Assembly: GCF_018332715.1 (NCBI RefSeq)
Contig: NZ_BOQP01000018.1
Coordinates: forward strand, 1 to 55,353
Length of the DNA: 55,353 bases
Direction: 5' to 3'
Source of the DNA: Winogradskya consettensis
Lineage (GTDB): Bacteria; Actinomycetota; Actinomycetes; Mycobacteriales; Micromonosporaceae
Shown: positions 15,336-24,700 of the stretch, piece by piece
How the letters are laid out: every line of letters begins with the position of its first letter
How positions within the stretch are numbered: position 1 is the first letter of the stretch
Notes under the pieces: model-generated
Database searches by the model: none
What the model was told of the DNA's origin: nothing
What the model saw: the letters and a program-made list of their open reading frames with translations, nothing else
Translations under genes and position numbers: made by a program

Positions 15336-16745
15336 TCAGAGCCGACGGTGGGTGGGGTGGCGGGACGGGGAATGGTCCTCGTCCCTGCCACTCCGCCGGC
15401 CGGCATCGGGCTTCACAAGCGTCGCCCCAGGTCTCCTGAAGGGCAGTAGGTTGCGTTCGGGATCGACATCCGGCAGGTGTTCGCTCTCGTCGGCCGTGTC
15501 GGCCTCGGTGATCGGATCATCGGCGGCGACGTTTTCCTCCGCGGCGGTGTCAACCCCGCCGTGAGCTGGCTGAGGCACCGCTGCGGACTCGTCAGCAGGC
15601 ATCGGCCGGCCGCCTTCCACCGGTGAGCCGACGGTCTCGTCCGGATCGAGATCGGGATTGTCGGCGTCGAACCGCTCACCGCGCGCCAGCAGGATCTCGT
15701 CCAGTCCTTCGAGCGCCGGCCAATCGCTCACCACGTCCGGCGGGAGTGCGTCGGACAGGACGCCGTTCATCATCAGGGCCATCGAATAGTCGGCATCGGC
15801 ATCGAGGGCGCGGTCGACTGCGATGCATGCCAGCGGCCCCTGGTTGGCACGCCACGCGATGAAGGCGAGCAATGAGGCCGGCGGCGCCACGAACTCGGAA
15901 CTGGCTCGGCGAACCGCGTCGGACCAGAACCTAATCTCCCAGTCGTCGGTGCCCGAACGCGTCCACGCGTAGTCACGGATGTGCGCGTGCTTGAGAACGA
16001 GAAGCAGCCAGGCCATCTCGTCATGGTTTAACTGTCCACCCGAGCGATAGCGCTGCTCCGCCGCCCGCACCGCGGCGCGACCCGATTTCTTGAGTTGCCG
16101 ATCGAGCCGACTGACCTGCTCGGAGGCGATGCCCTCCCGGCTCCGCCGCGTGCCGGGACGCACTTCGCTGGACACGTCACCGCTCATCCGCATCAGGCGG
16201 GCCAGCGCACGGACCTCGGCCTCGTCGGTGGAGCGTCGCTCCACACCTGTCACCGGCGCCAGCCGCTCCTCCAGCTCCTTGCGGCTGGTCAGGGCGACCG
16301 CCCCCGCGAGGGTCGCCTCAGCGGCCAGAAGGCTGCCGTGTGGCGGGCAGACGGAACCTTCGATCGGGCAGCACACCAGGTCGTCGCACAGATATGACCA
16401 ATAGCGACCGTTCGTGACGCGAAGCTCGTCGATGACCGTCACGTCCGTCGCGGTCATGCACCTGGAGAGGTATTTGACGGCGGGAGTGACGCGAACGGCC
16501 TGCCCGTAGCCGAGAACGATCACGCCGTCGACCTGGTTCTCCGCCACGCATGCCGCCAGGTGAAGCATCGGCTCACGCATCTCGAGCTCGGTGGTCCCGC
16601 GCTCCGGCAGATCAGTCCGAGCCACGAAGAGGGGCAGGGAACCTTTGATCGCGAAAACGACCAGGCTGTCCTCCAGATGGAAGCCGATCATGAAGGGCAA
16701 CACGGACAGCAGGTCGGCGTTCGAGTTGATTTTCAGCTTTTGCAT
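15336..16745 (-). CDS. DUF4192 domain-containing protein
   Basis: A 469-aa member of the actinobacterial DUF4192 family of unknown function. The conserved part spans about 1-350: KINSNADLLSVLPFMIGFHL then EDSLVVFAI at the start, DGVIVLGYG, VNGRYWSYLCDD-type segment (here VTNGRYWSYLCDDLVCCPIEG) and LAFIAWRANQGPLACIAVDR. Residues after about 370 are a long acidic disordered tail (DNPDLDPDETV, AAEENVAADDPITEAD) ending in a basic stretch. There is no signal peptide or membrane helix. Its upstream region carries a row of DnaA-box-like sequences (16799-16853), unusual for a gene not known to act in replication. GGCATG context offers no strong Shine-Dalgarno. Confidence 0.85.
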   Translation of the reverse strand: MQKLKINSNADLLSVLPFMIGFHLEDSLVVFAIKGSLPLFVARTDLPERGTTELEMREPMLHLAACVAENQVDGVIVLGYGQAVRVTPAVKYLSRCMTATDVTVIDELRVTNGRYWSYLCDDLVCCPIEGSVCPPHGSLLAAEATLAGAVALTSRKELEERLAPVTGVERRSTDEAEVRALARLMRMSGDVSSEVRPGTRRSREGIASEQVSRLDRQLKKSGRAAVRAAEQRYRSGGQLNHDEMAWLLLVLKHAHIRDYAWTRSGTDDWEIRFWSDAVRRASSEFVAPPASLLAFIAWRANQGPLACIAVDRALDADADYSMALMMNGVLSDALPPDVVSDWPALEGLDEILLARGERFDADNPDLDPDETVGSPVEGGRPMPADESAAVPQPAHGGVDTAAEENVAADDPITEADTADESEHLPDVDPERNLLPFRRPGATLVKPDAGRRSGRDEDHSPSRHPTHRRL

Positions 16746-16798
16746 GCCGGGAAGAGTGGCCGAAGTTCGGGTCCGGCCCAGGATCGATCCTCAAAGCC

Positions 16799-16853
16799 TG
16801 TGGACAGCCCCGCATTGTGGATAACCGTCGATACCCCGCCACGTTGTGGAAGG
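16799..16853. promoter_or_regulatory. three DnaA-box-like sequences upstream of DUF4192 gene
   Basis: TGTGGATAA at 16816-16824 is a perfect DnaA box (TTATCCACA) on the minus strand. TGTGGACAG at 16799-16807 differs by one base from the actinobacterial form TGTGGACAA, and TGTGGAAGG at 16845-16853 by two. All three point the same way, 17 and 29 bp apart. Confidence 0.45.
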
Positions 16854-16878
16854 CTTCAGGGACCGAACAAGCCCGAGG

Positions 16879-17382
16879 TCAGGAGCGGAATTGAAGCGCG
16901 TGCAGCTCCAGTCCATCCTGCTGCCAGTCGTGCGTCTGATGATCCAGATGCATCGTCAGCTCGATGGACGACACCACGTCATAACCGGCCGCGTGCAGGC
17001 TGCGGATCGCCTCGACGTTTCGCGACGACGGCGAGATCGTCAACGACTGCATGCTGCGCTTCTTGGCCTCTTGAGCCACATGGCGCAGCAGCTTGCGCCC
17101 CACACCCTTGTGGCGGTGGGTCATGGTGACCACGACCGGCTCGACTTCACCCGCGCGGCCCCGGATGATCAATCCGACCAGGCCGACGACGCCGTCATCC
17201 GCGTGGTCGGCCACCCAGAGTCCACCGAGATCGAGCCTGGTCAGGTATTCCTCGAAACCTGCCCCGCCGTCGTCGGACAGGTCCCCGTACATGTTGTTGT
17301 GCTCCGAGGTCAGCTCGGCCCACAGACGTCGGCCGGCGCTGTGATCGCTCGGCCGGTACGAACGCACCGCGACAGGTGTCAT
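16879..17382 (-). CDS. GNAT family N-acetyltransferase
   Basis: The 167-aa GNAT-fold protein would transfer an acyl group from acetyl-CoA. The CoA-binding region is VVTMTHRHKGVGRKLLRHVAQ followed by EAKKRSMQSLTISPSSRNVEA and IRSLHAAGYDVVSSIELTM, the standard motif A/B order. The N-terminus VAVRSYRPSDHSAGRRLWAE is also typical. The substrate is unknown. MTPVAV at 17382 is preferred over the frame start at 17484: it matches the family N-terminus and a weak CAAAAT element lies 6 nt upstream. The divergent fructosamine-kinase-like gene starts 57 bp away. Confidence 0.85.
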   Translation of the reverse strand: MTPVAVRSYRPSDHSAGRRLWAELTSEHNNMYGDLSDDGGAGFEEYLTRLDLGGLWVADHADDGVVGLVGLIIRGRAGEVEPVVVTMTHRHKGVGRKLLRHVAQEAKKRSMQSLTISPSSRNVEAIRSLHAAGYDVVSSIELTMHLDHQTHDWQQDGLELHALQFRS

Positions 17383-17438
17383 GCCGACATTTTGACTCCG
17401 AATTGGGCACGCTGTAACCCGAAGCGGAAGATAAGCCG

Positions 17439-18320
17439 GTGGATCTGGCATATCTGCGCGCGCATCCCCAGCATCTCCCGACATTTCTCACCCACCAGCG
17501 GATTCGAGAAACGCCCGTGGGAGGCGGTGACGTATGCAAGGCATCCCGCCTGACCTTGGACGATGGCTCATCGATCTTCACCAAGACATGGCCGTCGGGG
17601 ACCCCGCCCGAGCATTTCTTCGCCACCGAGGCCGCCGGCCTGAATTGGCTACGCGAAGCCGGTGGCGCCCCCGTTCCCGAGGTATTCGCCGCGCTGGACG
17701 AGATGCTCGCGCTGGAATGGATCAACCCGGGTCAGCCCTCCGCGGAGGCGGCCCGGCGGTTCGGCGGGGAGCTTGCCGGCGTTCACCGAGCGGGGGCACA
17801 GAGCTTTGGGGCGCCGTGGGTGGGGTTCATCGGTCCGCTGCACCAGGACAACACGCCCTCCTCGGAACCGTGGGCGCAGTGGTTCGCGCATCGCCGCCTC
17901 ATGCCGTACCTCGAGATGTCGGCAGACCGCGGCGCGTTGCAGGCGGAGGACGTCGCTGCCATCGAGCACATCCTCACCCGGATCGACTCGTACGGCGGGG
18001 ACGAGCCCGCGGCGCGCATCCATGGCGATCTGTGGCCGGGGAACGTGCTGTGGGGCGCCGGCAACCGTTCGTGGCTCATCGATCCGGCGGCTCACGGAGG
18101 GCATCGGGAGACGGATCTGGCTCAGTTGGCGCTCTTTGGCGGTGCGCCCTTCCTGCGGGAGATCCTTTCCGGGTACGAGGAGGTGTGGCCGCTGAGTGAC
18201 GGCTGGCAAGCACGGGTGCCTCTGCATCAGTTGCACCTGTTGTTGGTGCATGCGGCCGCTTTCGGAGAGTCGTATCGCGGGTCGGTTCGGGCAGCGGCGG
18301 ATGCGGTCCTCCGCGCTTGA
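17439..18320 (+). CDS. fructosamine kinase family protein
   Basis: A 293-aa kinase-like protein of the fructosamine-3-kinase/aminoglycoside phosphotransferase fold. Family members phosphorylate ketoamines on glycated proteins or amino acids so that they fall apart. Visible elements are GGGDVCKASRLTLDDG and IFTKTWPSG (ATP-binding Lys), FFATEAAGLNWLREAG, the catalytic loop IHGDLWPGNVLWG and the metal-binding segment LIDPAAHGGHRETDLAQL. The GTG at 17439 gives the family N-terminus, though no good Shine-Dalgarno precedes it. The gene is followed by a 16-bp minisatellite. Substrate specificity is inferred only from family. Confidence 0.87.
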   Translation: MDLAYLRAHPQHLPTFLTHQRIRETPVGGGDVCKASRLTLDDGSSIFTKTWPSGTPPEHFFATEAAGLNWLREAGGAPVPEVFAALDEMLALEWINPGQPSAEAARRFGGELAGVHRAGAQSFGAPWVGFIGPLHQDNTPSSEPWAQWFAHRRLMPYLEMSADRGALQAEDVAAIEHILTRIDSYGGDEPAARIHGDLWPGNVLWGAGNRSWLIDPAAHGGHRETDLAQLALFGGAPFLREILSGYEEVWPLSDGWQARVPLHQLHLLLVHAAAFGESYRGSVRAAADAVLRA

Positions 18321-18322
18321 GG

Positions 18323-18550
18323 TGCGGCGCAGGGAGCGGGCACGGTAGGGAGCGGGCACGGCAGGGAGCGGGCACGGCAAGGAGCGGGCACGGCAAGGAG
18401 CGGGCACGGCAAGGAGCGGGCACGGCAAGGAGCGGGCACGGCAAGGAGCGGGCACGGCAAGGAGCGGGCACGGCAAGGAGCGGGCACGGCAAGGAGCGGG
18501 CACGGCAAGGAGCGGGCGGTGCAGGGAGCGGGCGGTGCAGGGAGCGGGAC
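18323..18550. repeat. 16-bp tandem repeat array (minisatellite)
   Basis: Thirteen complete 16-bp units run from 18339 to 18546, flanked by partial copies. Nine consecutive units (18371-18514) are identical: GGCACGGCAAGGAGCG. The first two and last two carry substitutions (GGTAGG, GGCAGG, GGCGGTGCAGG). It fills most of the 407-bp gap between the fructosamine-kinase-like gene and moaA; the remainder (18551-18715) is G-rich with no gene. The period is not a multiple of three, so no constant peptide is encoded. Confidence 0.95.
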
Positions 18551-18715
18551 GGGCGGTGGCCGGAGGAAGGGCGCGGCACGGGGTGGTTCGTTGGGGTGCG
18601 GGGTGTTTGGGTGAAGTGGGGGCAGGGTGTGGGGATCGGGGAGTCTGTGTGGTCGGTGGGGGTGCTGGGGGGCGGTGCAGTGGTTTGCGTAACGGCGGTT
18701 TGTTTGAGATCGCGC

Positions 18716-18721
18716 TAGGTT
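18716..18721 (+). promoter_or_regulatory. -10 element TAGGTT of moaA
   Basis: TAGGTT lies 6 nt before the GTG at 18728, implying leaderless moaA mRNA. No room is left for a molybdenum cofactor riboswitch between promoter and start. Confidence 0.5.
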
Positions 18722-18727
18722 CGGACG

Positions 18728-19786
18728 GTGACTGAGGTTGGCCTGCCTGTTGTGCTGCCGCGGGTGTCTGTTCGTGGGAGTGGGTTGCTTGCTGACCAGT
18801 TCGGGCGGGTGGCTACCGATCTGCGGGTGTCGTTGACCGATCGGTGCAACCTTCGATGCAACTACTGCATGCCTGAAGAGGGGCTTGCCTGGATGCCTCG
18901 GGAGCAGCAGCTCAGCGATGACGAGGTGGGACGGTTGATCCGGGTTGCGGTTACGCAGCTGGGGATTACCGGGGTTCGGTTCACCGGCGGGGAGCCGCTT
19001 ATCCGGCGGGGGCTGGTGGGGATCCTGGCTGGGGTTGCTCGGCTGGAGCCTCGGCCGAAGATGTCGATCACCACGAACGGCATCGGGCTCGAGCGGATGG
19101 CCGGGGCGCTTCGGGATGCGGGGTTGGACCGGGTGAATGTTTCGCTCGATACGCTCTCGCCGGCGCGGTTCATGGAGCTCACGCATCGCGATCGGCATGC
19201 TGACGTGCTCAAGGGGTTGGCGGGGGCTGCGGCTGCCGGGCTGACACCGGTGAAGATCAATACCGTTCTCATGCGGGGGATCAACGACGGCGAGGCTCCT
19301 GCACTGTTGCAGTTCGCGCTCGACCATGGGTATGAGCTGCGGTTCATCGAGCAGATGCCGCTTGACGCCCAGCACCAGTGGGACCGGCACGAGATGGTGA
19401 CCGCCGAGGCGATTCTGGAATCTTTGTCACCCTTTGGGCTGATACCTGACTCTGTTTCACGTGGAACAGCGCCCGCTGAGACGTGGTTGGTTCCGGGCTA
19501 CCGGGATGCGGCGGGGAATCCTGCCCGGGTCGGAGTCATCGGGAGTGTGACCAGGCCGTTCTGCGGCGACTGCGACCGGACCCGGTTGACCGCTGACGGA
19601 CAGGTGCGTAACTGCTTGTTCGCTACCGGGGAGACTGATCTTCGCGGGCTGATTCGGGGCGGTGGTTCCGATGAGGAGATCGCCGAGGCCTGGCGGATTG
19701 CTATGTGGGGCAAGAAAGCGGGCCATGGCATCGACGACCCTTCATTCCTCCAGCCCGACCGGCCCATGTCGGCGATCGGGGGCTGA
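18728..19786 (+). CDS. moaA: GTP 3',8-cyclase MoaA
   Basis: This radical SAM enzyme converts GTP to 3',8-cyclo-dihydro-GTP, the first step of molybdopterin synthesis. The 352-aa product has the N-terminal cluster motif RCNLRCNYCMPEEG (Cys40, Cys44, Cys47), the SAM-binding FTGGEPLIRRGL, and the C-terminal cluster site FCGDCDRTRLTADGQVRNCL. It ends in SAIGG, the conserved double Gly needed for activity. moaD starts 5 bp later. The absence of moaC here is made up by the moaC-mog-moeA-moaE block at 29.6-32.2 kb. Confidence 0.97.
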   Translation: MTEVGLPVVLPRVSVRGSGLLADQFGRVATDLRVSLTDRCNLRCNYCMPEEGLAWMPREQQLSDDEVGRLIRVAVTQLGITGVRFTGGEPLIRRGLVGILAGVARLEPRPKMSITTNGIGLERMAGALRDAGLDRVNVSLDTLSPARFMELTHRDRHADVLKGLAGAAAAGLTPVKINTVLMRGINDGEAPALLQFALDHGYELRFIEQMPLDAQHQWDRHEMVTAEAILESLSPFGLIPDSVSRGTAPAETWLVPGYRDAAGNPARVGVIGSVTRPFCGDCDRTRLTADGQVRNCLFATGETDLRGLIRGGGSDEEIAEAWRIAMWGKKAGHGIDDPSFLQPDRPMSAIGG

Positions 19787-19791
19787 TCGAC

Positions 19792-20034
19792 GTGGTGCAG
19801 GTGCGGTACTTCGCGGGAGCCCGGGCGGCCGCCGGGGGCGTACGGGAGGAATTGATCTCGGCTGGGTCGCTGGATGAGCTGGCCGCTGAGCTCACGCGAC
19901 GCCATGGTGAGAGTCTTGCCGTTGTGCTCAAGGCAGCCAGTTTCCTGGTTGACGGGCTTGCCTGCCATGATCGGTCGGCGGAGCTACCCGCCGGCGTGAC
20001 GGTTGACGTCCTGCCGCCATTCGCTGGGGGTTGA
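19792..20034 (+). CDS. moaD: molybdopterin synthase small subunit MoaD
   Basis: The 80-aa ubiquitin-like sulfur carrier begins VQVRYFAGARAAAGG and ends LPPFAGG; the C-terminal Gly-Gly is the thiocarboxylation site that enters the MoaE active site. Two consecutive GTG codons (19792 and 19795) are possible starts. The frame extends upstream to 19705 inside moaA, which is a shadow. The stop overlaps the TTG start of the metallophosphoesterase by 4 nt (TTGA), so a membrane phosphoesterase is coupled to a cofactor gene without obvious logic. Confidence 0.92.
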   Translation: MVQVRYFAGARAAAGGVREELISAGSLDELAAELTRRHGESLAVVLKAASFLVDGLACHDRSAELPAGVTVDVLPPFAGG

Positions 20035-21692
20035 GCTTGATCGGGTTCGTCGGGCTGATCATCGTTGTTGTCGGCCTGATCCACCTTTACCTCTGGAAGC
20101 GACTGGTTCGCGACCCGCTTCGCAAGGGGCGCGCGCGGAGAATTGGTGGCGTTGTCGCCGTTGTGCTCGCGTTCCTGGCGCCGGTCACGCTGGTCGGGGT
20201 CCGCAGCGGTCACGTGAAGTGGCTGGCGTGGCCCGGCTATCTGTGGATCGCGCTCATGTTCTATCTGTTGGTGACCCTGGCCGCGCTGGAAATTCCGCGC
20301 CTGGCTGCCTCACTGTGGCTTCGGCGACGCGAGGGCTCGCGCGCGAAGACTGCTGTGCGAGTAACGGGGGAACAGGCTGGCCGCCCACGGGTCGGCAGCG
20401 AGGGCGGAACCGCGGGCGAGCCGGGCGCTGAGGTCGCCACGGTCGGGACGGACGCGGGGGTTTCAGGCGCCGAGGTTCGGTCGGACGCTGGGGATGGGCA
20501 GCGGGCAGAAGCAGGATCGGCGGTGCATGCCGCTGCGGGTCGCACAGATGAGCCCACGAACGCGGAGAAAGTCGGCCGCGCCGGAGCCCCGAACAGCGCA
20601 GAGAACCCGACCGGCACGGAAACCCTGAGCAGCACCGCAGGCCCGACCGGCACCACAAGCAAGGCCGGCACCACAAGCAAGGCCGACACAGCGGGCACGG
20701 CCGACACCGCAAGCCCGACCAGCGTCGCAGGCCCAGCCAGCAAGGAAGGCCCGACCAGCGTCGCAGGACCGGCCGACGCGGAAAGGCCCACCAGCGCGGA
20801 CAGCCTGAGCGGCGCCGGAGGGCTGAGTGGTGCGGATAGGTCGCTGGCTGAGGGGGATGGGCAGCGGGGTGGGGTTGAGCGGCGGTTGGTGCTTGCTCGG
20901 GGGATGGCGATTTTTGCGGGGCTTACTGCTGCCGGGGTGACCGGGTACGGGGTGAGGACCGCCATGGGTAGGCCGCAGATTGATCGGGTTGTCATGCCTT
21001 TGGCGAAGTTGCCCCGGGGGATGGATGGGACCCGGCTGGCTGTGGTTTCGGATATTCATCTTGGGCCGTTGACGGGGATCGGGCATACGCGGCGGATCGT
21101 TGAGGTCATCAACTCGGTGGATGCGGACATTGTCTGCGTGGTGGGGGACCTGGTTGATGGGAGCGTGGCTGAGCTGGGGGATGTTGCTGCTCCGTTGGCG
21201 GGGATTCGGTCGCGGCGGGGGGCTTACTTCGTGACCGGGAACCATGAGTACTACTCGGGGTATCGGGAGTGGGTTGATGAGGTGGGGCGGCTGGGGGTGC
21301 GGCCGTTGCGGAATGAGCGGGTGGAGTTGGATGGGCTGGACCTGGCCGGAGTGAATGATCTTGGTGGGGTTGAGGTGGGGGACGGGCCTGATTTTGGGCG
21401 GGCTCTGGGTGATCGGGATCTCAGTCGGCCTGTTGTGTTGATGGCTCATCAGCCGGTCGCGGCGAGGCAGGCGGCGCCTTACGGGGTCGATCTGCAGGTT
21501 TCCGGGCATACGCATGGCGGGCAGATGGCGCCGTTCAACCTGCTGGTGAAGCTGCAGCAGCCCGTGGTGAGCGGGTTCGGGGAGGTTGACGGGGTGCCGG
21601 TCTACGTGACCAACGGGGCCGGGTTCTGGGGCCCGCCGGTCCGGGTGGGTGCACCTCCGCAGGTGACAGTCATCGAGCTGCGGACGAAGTGA
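20031..21692 (+). CDS. membrane metallophosphoesterase with long disordered linker
   Basis: The 553-aa product has three N-terminal membrane segments (about 3-25, 39-57, 67-87), then about 180 residues of Ala/Gly/Thr/Ser/Glu-rich linker (roughly 100-285), a further hydrophobic stretch near 290-307 (MAIFAGLTAAGVTGYGV), and a calcineurin-like catalytic domain. Metal ligands are visible: SDIHLG (Asp341, His343), VVGDLVDG, GNHEYY, LMAHQP and SGHTHGGQ. The linker contains repeated short units such as SKAGTTSKAD and SVAGPA; related proteins usually lack such a long insert. The TTG start overlaps the moaD stop. Substrate unknown; the active domain may face outside, judging by segment count. Confidence 0.85.
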   Translation: MSLIGFVGLIIVVVGLIHLYLWKRLVRDPLRKGRARRIGGVVAVVLAFLAPVTLVGVRSGHVKWLAWPGYLWIALMFYLLVTLAALEIPRLAASLWLRRREGSRAKTAVRVTGEQAGRPRVGSEGGTAGEPGAEVATVGTDAGVSGAEVRSDAGDGQRAEAGSAVHAAAGRTDEPTNAEKVGRAGAPNSAENPTGTETLSSTAGPTGTTSKAGTTSKADTAGTADTASPTSVAGPASKEGPTSVAGPADAERPTSADSLSGAGGLSGADRSLAEGDGQRGGVERRLVLARGMAIFAGLTAAGVTGYGVRTAMGRPQIDRVVMPLAKLPRGMDGTRLAVVSDIHLGPLTGIGHTRRIVEVINSVDADIVCVVGDLVDGSVAELGDVAAPLAGIRSRRGAYFVTGNHEYYSGYREWVDEVGRLGVRPLRNERVELDGLDLAGVNDLGGVEVGDGPDFGRALGDRDLSRPVVLMAHQPVAARQAAPYGVDLQVSGHTHGGQMAPFNLLVKLQQPVVSGFGEVDGVPVYVTNGAGFWGPPVRVGAPPQVTVIELRTK

Positions 21693-21792
21693 CCCGTGAA
21701 GAGGGAGCGGAAACGCGGCGCGCCCGAGTGAATCTTGAGTATTGGGTTGAGCCACGGCGGGGATCTCCGCAGGATTCAATCGTGGATCGGTT

Positions 21793-24700
21793 ATGTCACT
21801 TCGAGCGTGGCGGCTTCAGGCGCCCGGCGCGCTCGTGACAGGATGCAGCGTGCCCTCGGACAGCGCAGGGTCCTCGGTTGCCGCGGACACGTACGTCGCG
21901 GATCTGCACATCCACTCCCGGTATTCGCGTGCCTGCAGCCGTGACCTCACCCTCCCCAACCTGGCCTGGTGGGCCCGGCGTAAGGGCATCTCGGTGCTCG
22001 GAACCGGCGACTTCACCCATCCCGCCTGGTTCGATCACCTGCGCGAAAGCCTCCGGCCCGCGGACGAGGCCGGTCTTTTCCGCCTGGGTGCGGACGCCGA
22101 GGCCGACGTCACGAAACGCCTGCCAGGATCGTTGCAGGCGGCCGACGCGGCCCGGTTCATGCTCAGCGTGGAGATCTCGACGATCTACAAGCGTGACGAC
22201 CGTACGCGTAAGGTCCATCATCTGATCTATATGCCCGATTTTGAGGCCGCTGCCCGGTTCAACACGGCGCTGGGCCGGATCGGGAACCTCACCGCTGACG
22301 GGCGGCCGATCCTCGGCCTGGACTCGCGCGATCTGCTGGAGATCGTGCTGGAGGCCAGCCCGGACGGCTACCTGGTGCCGGCGCACATCTGGACCCCGTG
22401 GTTCTCGGCGCTGGGTTCGAAGTCGGGTTTTGACGCGATCGCCGACTGCTACGCCGACCTCGCCGATCACATCACGGCGGTCGAGACCGGTCTCTCCTCC
22501 GACCCGGAGATGAACTGGCGGGTGTCGAGCCTCGACCGCTACCGGCTGGTGTCGAACTCCGACGCGCATTCGCCGGCGGCGCTGGCGCGGGAGGCCACGC
22601 TCTTCACGGGTACGCCCGACTACTTCGCGATCAAGGACGGCAAGGGCCTCGCGGGCACGCTGGAGTTCTTCCCCGAGGAAGGCAAGTACCACGCCGACGG
22701 GCACCGGGTGTGCAACGTCAACTGGGAGCCGGCCACAACCCGAGCAGCTGGCGGTCGCTGCCCCGAGTGCGGCAAGCCCCTCACCGTCGGTGTGCTCAGC
22801 CGAGTCGAGGACCTGGCCGACCGCGAGGCGCCGAAGGCCCGGAAGAACAGTGTCGAGCACCTGATCCAGCTCGCCGAGATCATCGGTGAGATCAACGGCG
22901 TCGGCCCGAAGTCGAAGACCGTGGACGGCCAGCTCACCAACGTGGTCGCGAAGCTCGGGCCGGAGCTGGACATCCTGCGCAAGGTGCCGCTCGACGACAT
23001 CGGGCAGCACGGCGGCGAGGAGTTGCAGGAAGCGATCACCCGGCTGCGACGCGGTGACGTGCGGCGGGTGCCGGGCTACGACGGCGAGTACGGCGTGATC
23101 ACGCTGTTCGGGCCCGGGGAGCTCAGGAAGAACGAGCCGCAGTCCGAGACACTGTTCGACATGGTTCCCGTCCCTCAGCAGCGCAAGGCGGAGCCCGCGA
23201 TCGGGCGTGCCCCGGTGCCGAAGAAGAGCCCGGCGAAGCCGAAGGTGAAGGAGCCGGTCAAGAAGGCGCCGCCGATTCAGCAGCCCGCGTCGCCGCATGA
23301 GCCGTTCGAGCCGACGCTGACCGGTATGGAGGAGGTCGGCACCGGCCTGCTCGACCGGCTCGACGCGATGCAGCGGGTGGCCGCTTCCGCGCCGGGTGGT
23401 CCGTTGCTCATCGTGGCGGGTCCGGGCACGGGCAAGACGCGGACGCTGACGCACCGGATCGCGTACCTGTGTGCCGAGATGAATGTCTTCCCGCACCGCT
23501 GCCTGGCCATCACATTCACTCGGCGCGCCGCCGAGGAGATGCGGGCCCGGCTGGACGCGCTGATGGGTGATGTCGCGCAGGACCTCACGGTCGGCACGTT
23601 CCACTCGATCGGCCTGACCATCCTCAAGGAGAACGCGAAGGCCGCCGGGCTGGCTGCGGGGTGGCGGATCGCCGACGACACCGAGCGAGCCGCCGCGCGT
23701 GAGCAGGCCGGCGATGACGACGCCGCCTACCTCAAGCTGCTCCGCCAGCAGGATCTCGTCGATCTGGACGACCTGCTCACGATGCCCGTGGCGCTGCTGC
23801 GGGACGAGCCTGCGCTGGTCGACAAGTACCGCAAACAGTGGCAGTGGATCTTCGTCGACGAGTATCAGGACGTCGACGACACGCAGTACGAGCTGTTGCG
23901 CCTGCTCAGCCCCGCGGACGGCAACCTGTGCGCGATCGGCGACCCCGACCAGGCGATCTACTCGTTCCGCGGTGCGGACGTGGGCTACTTCCTGCGCTTC
24001 AACCAGGACTTCGCGGATGCTCGGCTGGTCCGGCTGACCCGTAACTACCGGTCGTCGGCGCCGATCCTGGCCGCGGCCGTGCAGGCGATCGCGCCGACGT
24101 CGCTGGTGAGCGGCCGGCGGCTGGATCCGGCCCGGGTCAACCCGGAGTCGCCGCTGGTGGGGCGCTATTTCGCGGGCAGCACCGCGGACGAGGCCGACTT
24201 CGTTGTGCGTACGGTGGACGAGCTGGTCGGCGGCCTGTCGCACCGCTCGCTCGACACCGGCCGAATCGATTCGCGCGCGGTGGCACCGGGCACGTTGTCG
24301 TTCTCGGACATCGCAGTGCTGTATCGCACCGACGCGCAGTCGCAAGCCGTGGTGGACGCGTTGTCCCGGGCCGGCGTACCGGTGCAGAAGCGGTCGCACA
24401 ACCGTCTGCGGGACCGGCCGGGTGTGCAGGTGATCGCCCAAGAGCTGCGGAACGCCGGGAGTGGAACGCTCGTCGCGCGGGTCAAGCAGGCCGCGCAGGT
24501 GCTCGCCCAGCGTTATTCGGCCCCCACGCTCGACGCCGAGCAGTTGGCGCCGGAGGACATCTGGACGGCCGCTGACCTGCTCACGCCGCTGGCCCGGCGG
24601 ACGGGCGAGGACCTGACCGACTTCCTGCAGGAGATCGCGACGGGGGCCGAGGTGGATGCCCTGGACCCGCGTGCTGAGGCGGTCAACCTGCTCACGCTGC

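Noticed and set aside
11675..15406. 1243-codon open frame on the minus strand
   Set aside because: It runs antisense through fdhD and phoD and across mobA. Only its last 109 codons (DUF6457) have family similarity; the rest is a GC-composition shadow.
18339..18546. Tandem array considered as CRISPR
   Set aside because: Units are contiguous with no spacers and no cas genes are nearby.
18317..18718. 133-codon frame through the 16-bp repeats
   Set aside because: The repeat period shifts frame and the peptide is only the three-frame readout of the repeat.
18551..18727. Molybdenum cofactor riboswitch before moaA
   Set aside because: The likely promoter sits 6 nt before the start, leaving no leader RNA; no conserved stems seen.
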